From Defluviitaleaceae bacterium (GTDB lineage: Bacteria > Bacillota > Clostridia > Lachnospirales > WQUN01): DNA of 45,968 nt. This document shows, piece by piece, positions 19,025 through 27,485 of the stretch; the first letter of the stretch is position 1; the number at the start of each line of letters is the position of its first letter. Under the pieces are notes generated by a model, which made no database searches, was not told the DNA's origin, and worked only from the letters and a program-made list of their open reading frames with translations. Location of the stretch: assembly GCA_009788055.1 (NCBI GenBank), contig WQSG01000019.1:1-45968 (forward strand), written 5' to 3'. The translations under genes were made by a program, and so were the position numbers.

Positions 19025-19420
19025 TTACGGCCGTGCGCGTCCTACTTCCAAAATGGGAAGTGACGCTTCCGTTGGGATGTAGATGACGTTTTCGTTATCC
19101 GTCATCAAGCGCACCCACAAGTATCTGATGTATGTTTCCGTAAGCGCGTCTTGCACAACATACATTGCCTGTGCCGCACCTTCTGCGCGGGCAACTTCGG
19201 CTTGCGCGTTAAGAATTTCAGCCTCAAGCCGCGCTTCCGCTTCCCGTATAATAATTTGCCTGTTCCAATCGGCTTGCGCAAGCTCTGCGCGACCTTCCAT
19301 TTCCCTCTGCCAAACGCGATACGTGGGAATTGCCCACAATATACCCGCGAATACTGCAAGACCAACAATCGCAAGTATTACCCATGCCAGAATCATTTTT
19401 GGTGTGATAATGTTATTCAT
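19025..19420 (-). CDS. Stomatin/prohibitin-like membrane-anchored coiled coil
   Basis: A 131-residue protein with one N-terminal membrane helix (about residues 10-32) followed by a charged helix rich in Glu, Ala and Arg (EGRAELAQADWNRQI through EARLEAEILNAQAEVARAEG). It ends in RYLWVRLMTDNENVIYIPTEASLPILE. The coiled coil and the IPTEA..PILE ending resemble the C-terminal part of SPFH proteins and small phage proteins of that kind, but the SPFH core domain itself is missing. It has a strong AGGAGG site and lies between the DUF4177-like gene and the flavin-barrel fusion. It could help assemble membrane microdomains, but this is inference. Confidence 0.6.
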   Translation of the reverse strand: MNNIITPKMILAWVILAIVGLAVFAGILWAIPTYRVWQREMEGRAELAQADWNRQIIIREAEARLEAEILNAQAEVARAEGAAQAMYVVQDALTETYIRYLWVRLMTDNENVIYIPTEASLPILEVGRARP

Positions 19421-19432
19421 TTTGAAAACCTC

Positions 19433-19636
19433 CTATGGTTTCTTTTTTTTGTACGTAACCAAAAGCGCGCCATGAATAGATGTCGAAGTTGACATATAAT
19501 CATATGTTACAAGTTCCCAACCCGCTTCTGCCCGCTCGTTGAACACATTATTAAAATTTGATACATCCGCATCGTTCGCCTTGTCGGAACCCCACTTCGT
19601 ACCTGTTCGCAGAATTTCTGTTTTGTATTCGTACAT
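19433..19636 (-). CDS. DUF4177-like small protein
   Basis: A 67-residue protein, MYEYKTEIL at the start, then FNNVFNERAEAGWELVTYD and a final HGALLVTYKKK. The pattern (Y-K-T/V near the start, then L-N-x-x-G-x-x-G-W-E-L-V) is that of the DUF4177 family of small proteins of unknown function. The ATG follows GAGGAGCAGG. The frame is open far upstream, but only as antisense of leuC. It lies after the leuC stop and a dispersed repeat and is the first of three non-pathway genes between leuC and leuD. Confidence 0.65.
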   Translation of the reverse strand: MYEYKTEILRTGTKWGSDKANDADVSNFNNVFNERAEAGWELVTYDYMSTSTSIHGALLVTYKKKKP

Positions 19637-19681
19637 ATCCTGCTCCTCATCTTCCCAAAACCGCGCACAGAGTGGTTTTGA

Positions 19682-19753
19682 GTTAAAGTTTTTTGTCGAA
19701 CTTTTTTTCAAAAAAGTTCGCAGGGGTTCGGGGACAGCGTCCCCGAGAACTTT
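19682..19753 (+). repeat. Dispersed double-hairpin repeat between leuC and the DUF4177-like gene
   Basis: TTAAAGTTTTTTGTCGAAC, hairpin GAACTTTTTT/AAAAAAGTTC, GCAGGGGTTC, hairpin GGGGAC/GTCCCC, degenerate end GAGAACTTT. It runs almost to the leuC stop codon. Confidence 0.8.
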
Positions 19754-19754
19754 G

Positions 19755-21014
19755 CTAAACCTTCTCAGGGTCGGTGATATAGCCCGTAAGCGCGGAAGCC
19801 GCGGCAACGGCGGGGCTGGACAAATAAACGAAAGACTCGGGCGAACCCATACGGCCCACAAAGTTACGGTTGGTTGTGGCAAGGGCGCGTTCGCCCTTCG
19901 CAAGAATACCCATATGCCCGCCAAGGCAAGGCCCGCAAGTGGCGGGCGAAACAACCGCGCCTGCCTTAATGAAATCGGTCATAAGGCCTTCTTCAATCAT
20001 TTGCAGAGAGATATTTTGCGTACCGGGGAAAACAAGAACGCGAAGGTTTTTAGCAACCTTTTTGCCGCGCAAAATCCCCGCCGCAATTCTCATGTCTTCA
20101 ATGCGACCGTTTGTGCAACTTCCGATTACAACTTGGTCAAGTTTTACCTCACCAACATTGTCGATTGTTTTGGTGTTTTCCGGCAAATGCGGGAACGAAA
20201 CCGTCGGGCGAAGGGAGGAAAGGTCTATGGTGTATGTCGCTTCGTATTCAGCATCCGCATCGGCGGTGTATTCAACGCCTGTGCGTGTTGCGTGTGCTTT
20301 TACATATTCGCGGGTCTTTTCGTCCACGGGGAAAATTCCGTTTTTCGCGCCCGCTTCAATCGCCATATTCGCGATACAAAAACGGTCATCCATGGAAAGA
20401 TACTGCAATCCGTCACCGCAATATTCCATGGATTTGTAAAGCGCGCCGTCCACGCCAATCATGCCGATGATATGCAAAATGATATCCTTGCCGGAAACCC
20501 ATTTCGCGGGCTTGCCCACAAGTTCAAATTTAAGCGCGGGCGGAACCTTAAACCATGTGCCGCCAATCGCCATTGCGCAAGCCATATCCGTACTGCCCAC
20601 GCCCGTAGAAAACGCGCCAAGCGCACCATAAGTACAAGTGTGACTGTCCGCGCCTATAATCGCGTCACCCGGCACAGCCAATCCTTTTTCGGGAATAAGG
20701 CAATGCTCAATGCCCATTTCACCAACTTCAAAGTAATTTTCAACCTCATATTTCAGCGCGAATTCACGAACCTGCTTGCAATGCTCTGCCGAAAGAATAT
20801 CCTTGTTCGGCGTAAAATGGTCGGGGACAATGGCGACCTTCGTTTTGTCGAAAACCTTGTCCACCCCGATTTTTTCAAACTCCTTGATTGCCACAGGCGT
20901 TGTAACGTCGTTGCCCAGCACCAAGTCCAACTTTGCTTCAATTAACTGCCCTGCAGTCACGCTTTCCAAACCCGCGTGTGCCGCCAAAATTTTTTGCGTC
21001 ATGGTCATTCCCAT
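19755..21014 (-). CDS. leuC: 3-isopropylmalate dehydratase large subunit
   Basis: LeuC carries the [4Fe-4S] cluster of isopropylmalate isomerase. The cluster Cys residues are in [14 protein letters not shown] and in [12 protein letters not shown]. Other signatures are [11 protein letters not shown] and [23 protein letters not shown]. The length of 419 residues and sequence type are those of the archaeal/clostridial class. The ATG lies six bases after GAGGTG. Downstream come a dispersed repeat and three non-pathway genes before leuD. Confidence 0.97.
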   Translation of the reverse strand: MGMTMTQKILAAHAGLESVTAGQLIEAKLDLVLGNDVTTPVAIKEFEKIGVDKVFDKTKVAIVPDHFTPNKDILSAEHCKQVREFALKYEVENYFEVGEMGIEHCLIPEKGLAVPGDAIIGADSHTCTYGALGAFSTGVGSTDMACAMAIGGTWFKVPPALKFELVGKPAKWVSGKDIILHIIGMIGVDGALYKSMEYCGDGLQYLSMDDRFCIANMAIEAGAKNGIFPVDEKTREYVKAHATRTGVEYTADADAEYEATYTIDLSSLRPTVSFPHLPENTKTIDNVGEVKLDQVVIGSCTNGRIEDMRIAAGILRGKKVAKNLRVLVFPGTQNISLQMIEEGLMTDFIKAGAVVSPATCGPCLGGHMGILAKGERALATTNRNFVGRMGSPESFVYLSSPAVAAASALTGYITDPEKV

Positions 21015-21087
21015 GATTGCACCTCTTTTCGTTTATTTTAGTTTCCATTCTTCGCGCAGTATTGCATATTGGTTTGTTTTTCTGGGG

Positions 21088-21432
21088 TTATTCATGTTCT
21101 TGCAGTTTCTTTGCATAATCGGCTAAACAACGACGCATAACTTTTTCCGGTTCTTCCCCGTTTTGCTCTGCTATATCCGCAAAAACTTGATACACATCTT
21201 TCTGAACCGGTACTACGACTTCTGTGATTAGTTTATCGTAAAAGGGATTCTTCATAACACCCTTGAAATCTTTTAAGCCATATTCTGCTTTCATTCTTCT
21301 GCGCCTCCCGTAATACAATTCTTGTTTCCTTTTTTGTCGCCTTTCTTGCAGATATGATTCGGCAGTTTCAAAAGAAATGCTGTGTTTAGCCTTATTTAGC
21401 GCATTTTTATTATCATCCCACTCAAATTTCAT
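21088..21432 (-). CDS. BrnT-BrnA remnant: gutted toxin fused to RHH-type antitoxin
   Basis: The first ~25 residues (KFEWDDNKNALNKAKHSISF) match the start of BrnT, an RNase toxin of the RelE fold. Residues about 30-46 (RRQKRKQELYYGRRRR) match the very end of BrnT. The central ~50 residues, including most of the fold, are missing. The frame then runs directly into a BrnA-like antitoxin, starting MKAEYGLKDFKG, with a strand-helix-helix end. A GGGAGG site (21303-21308) precedes the internal ATG at 21294, so the 68-residue antitoxin could be made alone. The toxin part should be inactive. It overlaps the upstream gene by 4 bases. Confidence 0.6.
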   Translation of the reverse strand: MKFEWDDNKNALNKAKHSISFETAESYLQERRQKRKQELYYGRRRRMKAEYGLKDFKGVMKNPFYDKLITEVVVPVQKDVYQVFADIAEQNGEEPEKVMRRCLADYAKKLQEHE

Positions 21433-21740
21433 AACTTATGCTCCTTGAAAACAAGTTCAGTCAAGTCACGTATTTCATAATTTGAAGCCAGTTCCAATTG
21501 CAATTTTTCACAAACTAAATGCGACTTTTGATTAAAATCGGCGTCTTGCTCAGGTGTCCACCAATTTGAACTTAGCGGACAACTCCAATTAATTTGCGAA
21601 TCGAACTCAATTAATAAAGTCTCTATTTCATCTTTCAATGCGTTGGAAATCGGCAGCGTCTGATGATTTATCCCCCCATCGCTACCCCAAAGGCAACAAC
21701 CACCATAGTCACAGAAAAACCGTAATTGTTGTTTGTTCAT
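21429..21740 (-). CDS. Small protein of unknown function (immunity-like composition)
   Basis: A 103-residue acidic protein with a good AAGGAG site. It starts NKQQLRFFCDYGGCCLWGSDG and contains INWSCPLSSNWWTPEQDADF. The pattern (an early F-x-x-x-Y-G/C-x-L-W segment, then a helix, then W-x-x-P) resembles small uncharacterised proteins sometimes found beside polymorphic toxins, but I cannot name a family. It overlaps the BrnT-BrnA remnant by ATGA, so the two are cotranslated. Confidence 0.6.
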   Translation of the reverse strand: MNKQQLRFFCDYGGCCLWGSDGGINHQTLPISNALKDEIETLLIEFDSQINWSCPLSSNWWTPEQDADFNQKSHLVCEKLQLELASNYEIRDLTELVFKEHKL

Positions 21741-21775
21741 TTTTTTGCTCCTTATAAAAATTCAGTATTGCAATA

Positions 21776-22867
21776 TTAACCTCCCTGCGAAATATCAAAT
21801 TCTGCCCGCAACCTGTGGCTTGCGGCGGGTACGTTGGGCATTCTGCGGCGGAAGTTTTCGGCGATATAGTCCTCGTCAACGTCTAAGGTAACATCTAAGA
21901 CCAAATCAAAAATATACGGGTGCGGAGAATCAAGCGGCATCATCCCCGAATGAAGCTCGCCGATTTCGGTGTACCAGTTTACATCAAGAGAAAAATATTC
22001 CCCCGGCTGAAGCCGCTTATCGTTGCCGAAAGGCCACGCTAAATTGCCGCCAATCACCCATTCGCTGAAAATGGAATACTCCACGCCGCCTGCGTTGCCA
22101 CCATCGGGGAATTCCATTTCCCAGCCCACAAAAACGCTGTTGATAATATATCCGTAATCCGCGTTGTTATTGGTAAGCGAAAAACTTAACCCACGCGCAC
22201 TGTGTTCCGCAATTTCCAAATCCAGCCCCGCAAACCGCCCGAAAGCAACCGCCGCCAACTCGTCCTGTTCGCGTTGCCACGCGCCGTATGCGTCTTGCCA
22301 ATTTTCTTCCACCGTGAAAGCCGCATACAAATAAGCGGCGGGATTATCGCCCATTATCTGCCCCCTGCCGCCCCAGTTTTCTTCCGTAAATCTGCGAACA
22401 ACACGATACTGCCCGGGCTCAAGCTCCCCGTGCATATGTGCCCATGTGATATCTTCGTCTGCCACGGCGTCTGGAAAAATAATAAACAATAGACTAAACC
22501 ACGCAACATTTTCGGATATAAACGGAACGCGCTCCCAGTCGCCGCCCAAATACTGTTCAATTGTAAACGGCGCACCATGCCCAAAATGCCGCGTGTCCGA
22601 TTCATTCGCCATGGACAGGCGCAAACCCGTTGGCGTAACACCGCCCGCCGCCGCATACATATTCAAACCCCGCCAACTTTCCACGGGGAAATCTACAGGT
22701 TCGCAGGGCTCGCTTTCTGCAACCTCATACTGCGCGGAAAGTTCTTGTTCTATCGGGGAATAATACACGTCCGGCTGAACATCCGAAACATCCGCCGCGC
22801 CCGAACCGCAAGCGACAAAAATAACCAGCACCGCAAACCCCGCCGCAATTGCCGAAATTTTTTTCAT
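21776..22867 (-). CDS. Lipoprotein with two bacterial Ig-like domains
   Basis: The signal peptide ends in the lipobox FVACGSG, so the protein should be lipid-anchored outside the membrane. After an acidic linker, two related domains follow. About residues 70-170 (GLRLSMANESDTRHFGHGAPFTIEQ … ELEPGQYRVVRRF) and about 215-345 (GLSFSLTNNNADYGYIINSVF … LQPGEYFSLDV) share the 'L-x-N-x-S/N … Y/F-G … L-x-P-G-x-Y' layout of Firmicutes Ig-like domains of the Big_14 type. No enzymatic motif is visible. AGAGAGG precedes the ATG. It is probably cotranscribed with the BCAA genes but unrelated to the pathway. Confidence 0.7.
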   Translation of the reverse strand: MKKISAIAAGFAVLVIFVACGSGAADVSDVQPDVYYSPIEQELSAQYEVAESEPCEPVDFPVESWRGLNMYAAAGGVTPTGLRLSMANESDTRHFGHGAPFTIEQYLGGDWERVPFISENVAWFSLLFIIFPDAVADEDITWAHMHGELEPGQYRVVRRFTEENWGGRGQIMGDNPAAYLYAAFTVEENWQDAYGAWQREQDELAAVAFGRFAGLDLEIAEHSARGLSFSLTNNNADYGYIINSVFVGWEMEFPDGGNAGGVEYSIFSEWVIGGNLAWPFGNDKRLQPGEYFSLDVNWYTEIGELHSGMMPLDSPHPYIFDLVLDVTLDVDEDYIAENFRRRMPNVPAASHRLRAEFDISQGG

Positions 22868-22882
22868 ATAAGCAAATCCTCT

Positions 22883-23410
22883 CTAGCCAATAAGCGAAAA
22901 CGTCATTTGCGTTACTCGCCCGGAACGGTTAAATTCAATCACAAGCTGTTGCAAATGCTGTGTATAAGAAATATCTCCGTTTAAATTAATACTTGCCACA
23001 AACCAACTGCAACAACCCAGTTCACCCGTAACAAATCTTGCCCGTTGCCGCCTGTTTTTATCAACTATAACCTGCGCCCGCGCAGAGCCAACGCCAATTC
23101 TGCCGCGCCCGCCCAGCCGATACTGCTCGCCGGTAATCACCATTTTGAACACACTGCCGCGAACAAAAAAACTTACTCCATCGTAATGCAAAACTTGAAA
23201 TTCATGGCCTGCGGAATTTATCTCCGTCTCCCGTTTCAACGGCTCGCCCATACGCTCAATAAGCACCTCGTACCGCGTACCGAGTTCAACATTCAAGCCG
23301 CGTATATGGCCAAAGAACGAGACTTCCATTGTCTGCCGCGCATATATTACGCCACCAACCAAGCAAAGCAAAACCAACACAAACGCAATTTTTTTGCGAT
23401 GTAATTTCAT
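22883..23410 (-). CDS. Membrane-anchored/secreted protein of unknown function
   Basis: A 175-residue protein with an N-terminal hydrophobic segment after HRKK, which is a signal peptide or membrane anchor. The following part (LNVELGTRYEVLIERMGEPL) has the 'G-T-x-x-x-V…G-x-P' pattern of BamE/SmpA-like domains, here extracellular, but the match is weak. A Cys-Cys pair (GELGCCSWF) lies in the C-terminal half. The start chosen is just before MKLHRKK. An ATG 12 bases upstream overlaps the cimA stop (TAATG) and is equally possible. It lies directly behind cimA and 16 bases before the lipoprotein gene. Confidence 0.6.
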   Translation of the reverse strand: MKLHRKKIAFVLVLLCLVGGVIYARQTMEVSFFGHIRGLNVELGTRYEVLIERMGEPLKRETEINSAGHEFQVLHYDGVSFFVRGSVFKMVITGEQYRLGGRGRIGVGSARAQVIVDKNRRQRARFVTGELGCCSWFVASINLNGDISYTQHLQQLVIEFNRSGRVTQMTFSLIG

Positions 23411-23421
23411 CACACCGCCCA

Positions 23422-25056
23422 TTAGTACGCAAAAACAGCGTAGCGTTCGTCTTTGTCCATAATCAATTTGAATTTGATGCTGTCCATCAAGGCTTCCCAA
23501 CTTGCCTCAACCACGTTTGGCGAAACGCCCACGGTAGACCACTTCCGTACTCCGTCTGTGGATTCAATCAGAACGCGAACGTGAGATTCCGTTGCGTCAT
23601 TGCTGTCCAGCACACGAACTTTGTAGTCGGTTAGTTTCACGTTTTTTAGACGGTCATGGTAAAAACCTTCCAACGCTTTGCGCAATGCTTTGTCCAGCGC
23701 GTTCACGGGACCGTTACCTTCCTCTGCGGCAATCACTTCCACGGCTTCGTCGTTTTCAACCACAGATTCATCGTCAACATATATTTTAAGCACGGCGGTT
23801 GCGTTTATGTTTTGAGACGCAGACGCCATATCTTCGCTGATAATCTTGAAATAACACAGCTCAAAAAGCGGGATGTAATCTCCAAGAACGCGGCGAATTT
23901 TAAGCGCGAAAGAACTTTCCGCACCCTCGAACTGATACCCCTTATGCTCTTGCTCTTTCAGCTTTTCCATAATTTTTGCCATCTCTTCGGAATCGCGGTA
24001 AAGGTCCGGGCGCACTTGCTGAACCTTTTTCAAAAGCGTACTGCGCCCTGATACTTCGCTCATTAAATTGCGCCGCGTATTGCCCACTTTTTCAGGATTT
24101 ATATGCTCAAAGCTTTGCGGGTTTTTCGTAACCGCATCAATATGCATTCCGCCTTTGTGCGCAAACGCCGTTTGCCCAACATAAGCGGCACGTTTATTTA
24201 GCGAAGTGTTTGCGACTTCGGAAATAAAACGCGCTGTGCGTGTCAAGTTTTGCATTTCGTTTAAAAAAATGCAGTCATATCCTCTTTTTAATTGCAAGCC
24301 GGGAATAATTGCCGAAAGATTAGCGTTTCCGCAACGCTCGCCAAAGCCCGTGAACGTGCCTTGCACCTGCGTCGCGCCCGCTTCCACCGCCATGATGGAA
24401 TTTGCAACCGCCATTTCGCAGTCATTGTGCGTGTGTATTCCAATGGGAACCACAAACTCTGCAACAACTTTTTTCACTATTTCATAAATTTCATTCGGGA
24501 AGCATCCGCCGTTTGTGTCGCAAAGCACAAGCGCGCTTGCGCCGCCGTCTTGCGCCGCTCTAAGGGACTCAAAAGCATACTCCGCGTTATTTTTGTAGCC
24601 GTCAAAAAAATGCTCTGCGTCAAACATTACCTCTTTGCCCTGCGATTTCAAATACGCCACCGTATCACGAATCATCTCAAGGTTTTCGTCAAGGGTAGCG
24701 TGTAATATATCCGTCACATGAAAGTCCCACGATTTCCCGAAAATACAAACAGCCCCCGCGCCCGACTCCAACAACGCATTCACATTACTGTCGTCCTTTG
24801 CTTCAATCCCTTTGCGCCGCGTACTTCCAAAGGCAATCAATTTCGCATGATTAAGAGCCTTTCCGTTACCGCTGAAATATCTGAAAAACTCCAAATCTTT
24901 CGGGTTTGAACCGGGGTTTCCCGCTTCAATATAATCCACGCCCAAGCCGTCCAAAGCCTGCGCAATTTTTATCTTGTCCGTCACGGAAAACGAAATGCCC
25001 TCCGCTTGCGCCCCATCACGCAATGTAGAATCAAAAATAGTTATTTTGCCGGGCAT
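23422..25056 (-). CDS. cimA: (R)-citramalate synthase
   Basis: CimA condenses pyruvate with acetyl-CoA to citramalate, giving 2-oxobutyrate for isoleucine without threonine deaminase and sharing LeuCD and LeuB. Signatures are IFDSTLRDGAQAEGISFS, YIEAGNPGSNPKD, the metal site GIHTHNDCEMAVANS, GTFTGFGERCGNANL and HKGGMHIDAV. The C-terminal regulatory domain includes NGPVNALDKALRKALE. It is CimA rather than LeuA because of the AQAEGISFS/EAGNPGSNPKD motifs and because leuA is present separately. GAGGGG precedes the ATG. It follows a toxin-antitoxin pair by only 13 bases. Confidence 0.94.
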   Translation of the reverse strand: MPGKITIFDSTLRDGAQAEGISFSVTDKIKIAQALDGLGVDYIEAGNPGSNPKDLEFFRYFSGNGKALNHAKLIAFGSTRRKGIEAKDDSNVNALLESGAGAVCIFGKSWDFHVTDILHATLDENLEMIRDTVAYLKSQGKEVMFDAEHFFDGYKNNAEYAFESLRAAQDGGASALVLCDTNGGCFPNEIYEIVKKVVAEFVVPIGIHTHNDCEMAVANSIMAVEAGATQVQGTFTGFGERCGNANLSAIIPGLQLKRGYDCIFLNEMQNLTRTARFISEVANTSLNKRAAYVGQTAFAHKGGMHIDAVTKNPQSFEHINPEKVGNTRRNLMSEVSGRSTLLKKVQQVRPDLYRDSEEMAKIMEKLKEQEHKGYQFEGAESSFALKIRRVLGDYIPLFELCYFKIISEDMASASQNINATAVLKIYVDDESVVENDEAVEVIAAEEGNGPVNALDKALRKALEGFYHDRLKNVKLTDYKVRVLDSNDATESHVRVLIESTDGVRKWSTVGVSPNVVEASWEALMDSIKFKLIMDKDERYAVFAY

Positions 25057-25069
25057 ACCATCAGTCCCC

Positions 25070-25381
25070 TCACAGTTTAAAAAATTTTTTTAATGCGTCA
25101 TCTATCAATTGCAAATCGTTCTCATGTAATTTACCAAGTTTTTTTCTGAAAAGTCTATGGTGGATATAATGCACTTTTGAGCAACGAGCTATTGACGGCT
25201 TACCTAATCCAGCTTCTTGCCAATGCTCTATTTCAATATCAAAAATATTACGATTTTCTTTGGTTGTGGTAGGTGCGACGCTCACATCCACATCTATTCC
25301 GGACAATTCATCCGATAAAATGATAAATGGGCGCAACTTTTTAGATTTTTCGTCATAAACAAGCCACACATCACCTTTCAA
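25070..25381 (-). CDS. MazF/PemK-type toxin
   Basis: A predicted mRNA endoribonuclease of the MazF/PemK fold. Family features are KGDVWLVYDEKSKKLRPFIILSDE at the start, a central VSVAPTTTKEN, GLGKPSIARCSKVHYI and a helical end KLGKLHENDLQLIDDALKK. The start chosen is a TTG directly after the antitoxin stop, with GAGG a few bases upstream. An ATG 69 bases further up would overlap the antitoxin and add residues unlike the family. At 103 residues it is normal size. It is the last gene before cimA, so any control of the pair may affect cimA. Confidence 0.75.
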   Translation of the reverse strand: MKGDVWLVYDEKSKKLRPFIILSDELSGIDVDVSVAPTTTKENRNIFDIEIEHWQEAGLGKPSIARCSKVHYIHHRLFRKKLGKLHENDLQLIDDALKKFFKL

Positions 25382-25382
25382 A

Positions 25383-25556
25383 CTATGCCTCAACGAGTTC
25401 TCCACTGTAATATGCCTCCAAAATGCGCCCTTCTTCAAGTAGTTTTTCAAAAGGAACGCCTATATCAAAATATTCAGCGTACAACATATCCAAATATTCG
25501 TTTCTCTCGCGGTTATTCATCTGCCGCAACAGTTCCAACATTTCTTTCGCTGTCAT
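25383..25556 (-). CDS. Putative antitoxin partner of the MazF/PemK-type toxin
   Basis: A 57-residue acidic, helical protein (TAKEMLELLRQMNNRERNEYLDML, then VPFEKLLEEGRIL). It starts at an ATG preceded by AAAGGCGG and ends one base before the toxin's TTG. No DNA-binding fold is obvious, and the name rests on its size, charge and position upstream of the toxin. Confidence 0.55.
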   Translation of the reverse strand: MTAKEMLELLRQMNNRERNEYLDMLYAEYFDIGVPFEKLLEEGRILEAYYSGELVEA

Positions 25557-25575
25557 GACGCACCGCCTTTCATGT

Positions 25576-25992
25576 TCATTCTTCAAGCCCAATTACCCAA
25601 TACTCTTTTATCCCAAGCTTTTTCAATGCTTCAATCCTGTGGTTTCCGTCGAAAAGATTGTAAAACCCTTCGCGATTTTTCATGTCCGCCATCAACGGCG
25701 GCATATCCCATTCGCCTGTGTTATACCGCTCAACCTGTGCGTTTACCTGATTCCAAAACCATTCTTCTCTTTCGCCCGCAAGTGCGTACTTTTCCGCCTT
25801 CCATTCATGAATACGCTTGAATAAATCCAAACGCATAAGTTTAGGCGCAATGCATTTTGGCTTATACGATTTTATTGCATCGGACAACGACTTGTTGCCA
25901 CCCTCATCACCCAAAAGAAAACAATGCACCCATTCCTCAGTTTTACCGTGGTTAGCGTACTCCATCGCGGATTTTAAAGTAGGTTCAAACAC
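25576..25992 (-). CDS. ParB/sulfiredoxin-like domain protein
   Basis: A 138-residue protein whose C-terminal end carries the ParB/sulfiredoxin signature: FYNLFDGNHRIEALKKLGIKE, where G-N-H-R is the nucleotide-binding box. The N-terminal ~95 residues (HGKTEEWVHCFLLGDEGGNKS …) are not recognised. The motif lies unusually close to the C-terminus. The GTG start follows AAAGGGG. The frame is also open upstream through a dispersed repeat, but that stretch is probably untranslated. A role in chromosome segregation is unlikely; many such small proteins are orphan phosphotransferase or nuclease-like enzymes. Confidence 0.6.
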   Translation of the reverse strand: MFEPTLKSAMEYANHGKTEEWVHCFLLGDEGGNKSLSDAIKSYKPKCIAPKLMRLDLFKRIHEWKAEKYALAGEREEWFWNQVNAQVERYNTGEWDMPPLMADMKNREGFYNLFDGNHRIEALKKLGIKEYWVIGLEE

Positions 25993-26015
25993 GGCACACC
26001 CCTTTCGGAAAAAAA

Positions 26016-26093
26016 TTAAAGTTTTTTTGGAGAGAGGGGTATTGGGGGGAGAACCTTTTTGTACACAAAAAGGTTCTCCCCCCAAGGTCTTAT
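26016..26093 (+). repeat. Dispersed repeat variant with a 20-bp perfect palindrome
   Basis: TTAAAGTTTTTTTGG…GGGGTATTGGGGGG leads into a perfect inverted repeat: 20-bp arms (26042-26061 and 26066-26085) with loop TACA, ending in AAGGTCTTA. The unit keeps the family's ends but has an enlarged second hairpin. It lies just behind the YbjQ-like gene and may act as its terminator. Confidence 0.8.
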
Positions 26094-26096
26094 CCC

Positions 26097-26408
26097 TTAC
26101 TCAAACTTCACAGCCGTACCATACGCCATAACCTCGGAACAGCCGCCCATTACGGAGCAGGTGCTGTAGCGCACGGCAACTATGGCATCGGCGCGCATAT
26201 TTTTTGCGGAGTCAATCATCCGCTCGGTTGCGGACTGCCGTGCCTCGTACATGAGGTCGGTGTATTCTTTGATTTCGCCGCCAACTATTTGGCGCAACCC
26301 TGCAAAGAAGTCGTGGGCTATATTCTTTGCCCGCACGGTGCTTCCCTGTACTAATCCCAAATGTTGCAAGGTTTTTCCGCTCACGTTTTCGCTTGTTGTT
26401 ATCAGCAT
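26097..26408 (-). CDS. YbjQ/UPF0145 family protein
   Basis: A 103-residue protein of the YbjQ family, which forms pentameric rings; its role is not established. Features are the start MLITTSENVSGKTLQHLGLVQG, a central LRQIVGGEIKEYTDLMYEARQSA, and ADAIVAVRYSTCSV near the C-terminus. The length and all main motifs are normal. It lies between ilvC and the ParB-like gene in the BCAA cluster. Confidence 0.9.
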   Translation of the reverse strand: MLITTSENVSGKTLQHLGLVQGSTVRAKNIAHDFFAGLRQIVGGEIKEYTDLMYEARQSATERMIDSAKNMRADAIVAVRYSTCSVMGGCSEVMAYGTAVKFE

Positions 26409-26420
26409 ATTTTCCCCCGC

Positions 26421-27413
26421 TTACTTCTTCAACCAGCTCATCATGCCGCGTAAGGTTTCGCCAACTTTTTCAACAGGCAAATCTTGCTCTATGCGGCGTT
26501 TTGCCATAAAGCCTGCGCGGTTTGCTTTGTTTTCCAAAATCCAATCGCGTGCAAAAGAACCGTCTTGGATTTCGCCCAGAACTTTTTTCATTTCCTTTTT
26601 GGTTTCGTCGGTGATAATGCGTTTGCCAATCATGTAGTCACCGTATTCCGCAGTGTCGGAGATGGAATAGCGCATATATGAAAGCCCGCCTTGCACCACC
26701 ATATCAATAATCAATTTCATTTCGTGAATGCACTCGAAGTATGCGGCTTCGGGGGAATATCCCGCCTCAACCAGCGTATCAAAACCGGCTTTCATAAGCT
26801 CGCTTACGCCGCCGCAAAGAACAGCTTGCTCACCGAACAAATCGGTTTCCGTTTCTTCTTTGAATGTCGTTTGCAAAATACCCGCCCGTGCAGAACCAAT
26901 GCCAGCCGCATAACCTAACGCGGTTTTCAGCGTATCGCCGGTTGCGTCTTGGTACACCGCAACAAGAGCGGGAACGCCCTTGCCTTCTTGGTACTGGCTG
27001 CGAACAGTATGCCCCGGCCCTTTAGGCGCAATCATAAACACGTTTACATCTTTGGGCGGAACAATTTGACCGTAGTGAATATTAAAACCATGCGCGAACA
27101 TCAAGCAATCGCCCGCAGAAAGGTTTGGTTCAATGTCATTTTCAAAGATACTCGGAGCCTTCTCATCCGGCACAAGCACAACAATAATTTGTGACATTTT
27201 TACCGCGTCTGCCGTCAACGCTGTTTTTAACCCTGCCTTCTTCGCCTTCTTTGCGTCCGGGTTGCCCGCGTTCAATCCTACAACCACTTCAACACCCGAC
27301 TCATGCAAGTTTAACGCATGGGCATGACCCTGACTTCCATAGCCAATAATAGCTACTTTCTTCCCTTTCAGTGCCTTCAAATCACAATCTTTTTGATAAA
27401 ACAACTTTGCCAT
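26421..27413 (-). CDS. ilvC: Ketol-acid reductoisomerase
   Basis: IlvC rearranges and reduces acetolactate (valine/leucine) or acetohydroxybutyrate (isoleucine). The Rossmann motif is [15 protein letters not shown] with VVVGLNAGN after it. The catalytic domain shows [15 protein letters not shown] and [15 protein letters not shown] with the metal-binding Glu and Asp residues. It is the short class I form (330 residues). The second ATG of the frame is used because GGAGGA lies eight bases before it and only one base before the first. It follows ilvN. Confidence 0.97.
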   Translation of the reverse strand: MAKLFYQKDCDLKALKGKKVAIIGYGSQGHAHALNLHESGVEVVVGLNAGNPDAKKAKKAGLKTALTADAVKMSQIIVVLVPDEKAPSIFENDIEPNLSAGDCLMFAHGFNIHYGQIVPPKDVNVFMIAPKGPGHTVRSQYQEGKGVPALVAVYQDATGDTLKTALGYAAGIGSARAGILQTTFKEETETDLFGEQAVLCGGVSELMKAGFDTLVEAGYSPEAAYFECIHEMKLIIDMVVQGGLSYMRYSISDTAEYGDYMIGKRIITDETKKEMKKVLGEIQDGSFARDWILENKANRAGFMAKRRIEQDLPVEKVGETLRGMMSWLKK

Positions 27414-27485
27414 TTTCATTTCCTCCTGAGTTTTTATTTTAAGACCATTGAAGGAATAGCCCCCAAGGTATTATTGTTAAAATAT

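Noticed and set aside
19539-20945. A 468-codon plus-strand open frame opposite leuC
   Set aside because: It is antisense to leuC and to a repeat, with arginine/histidine-rich, non-protein-like composition.
25993-26085. N-terminal extension of the ParB-like protein through the repeat
   Set aside because: The open frame there is repeat sequence, while the GTG at 25992 has a proper AAAGGGG site.
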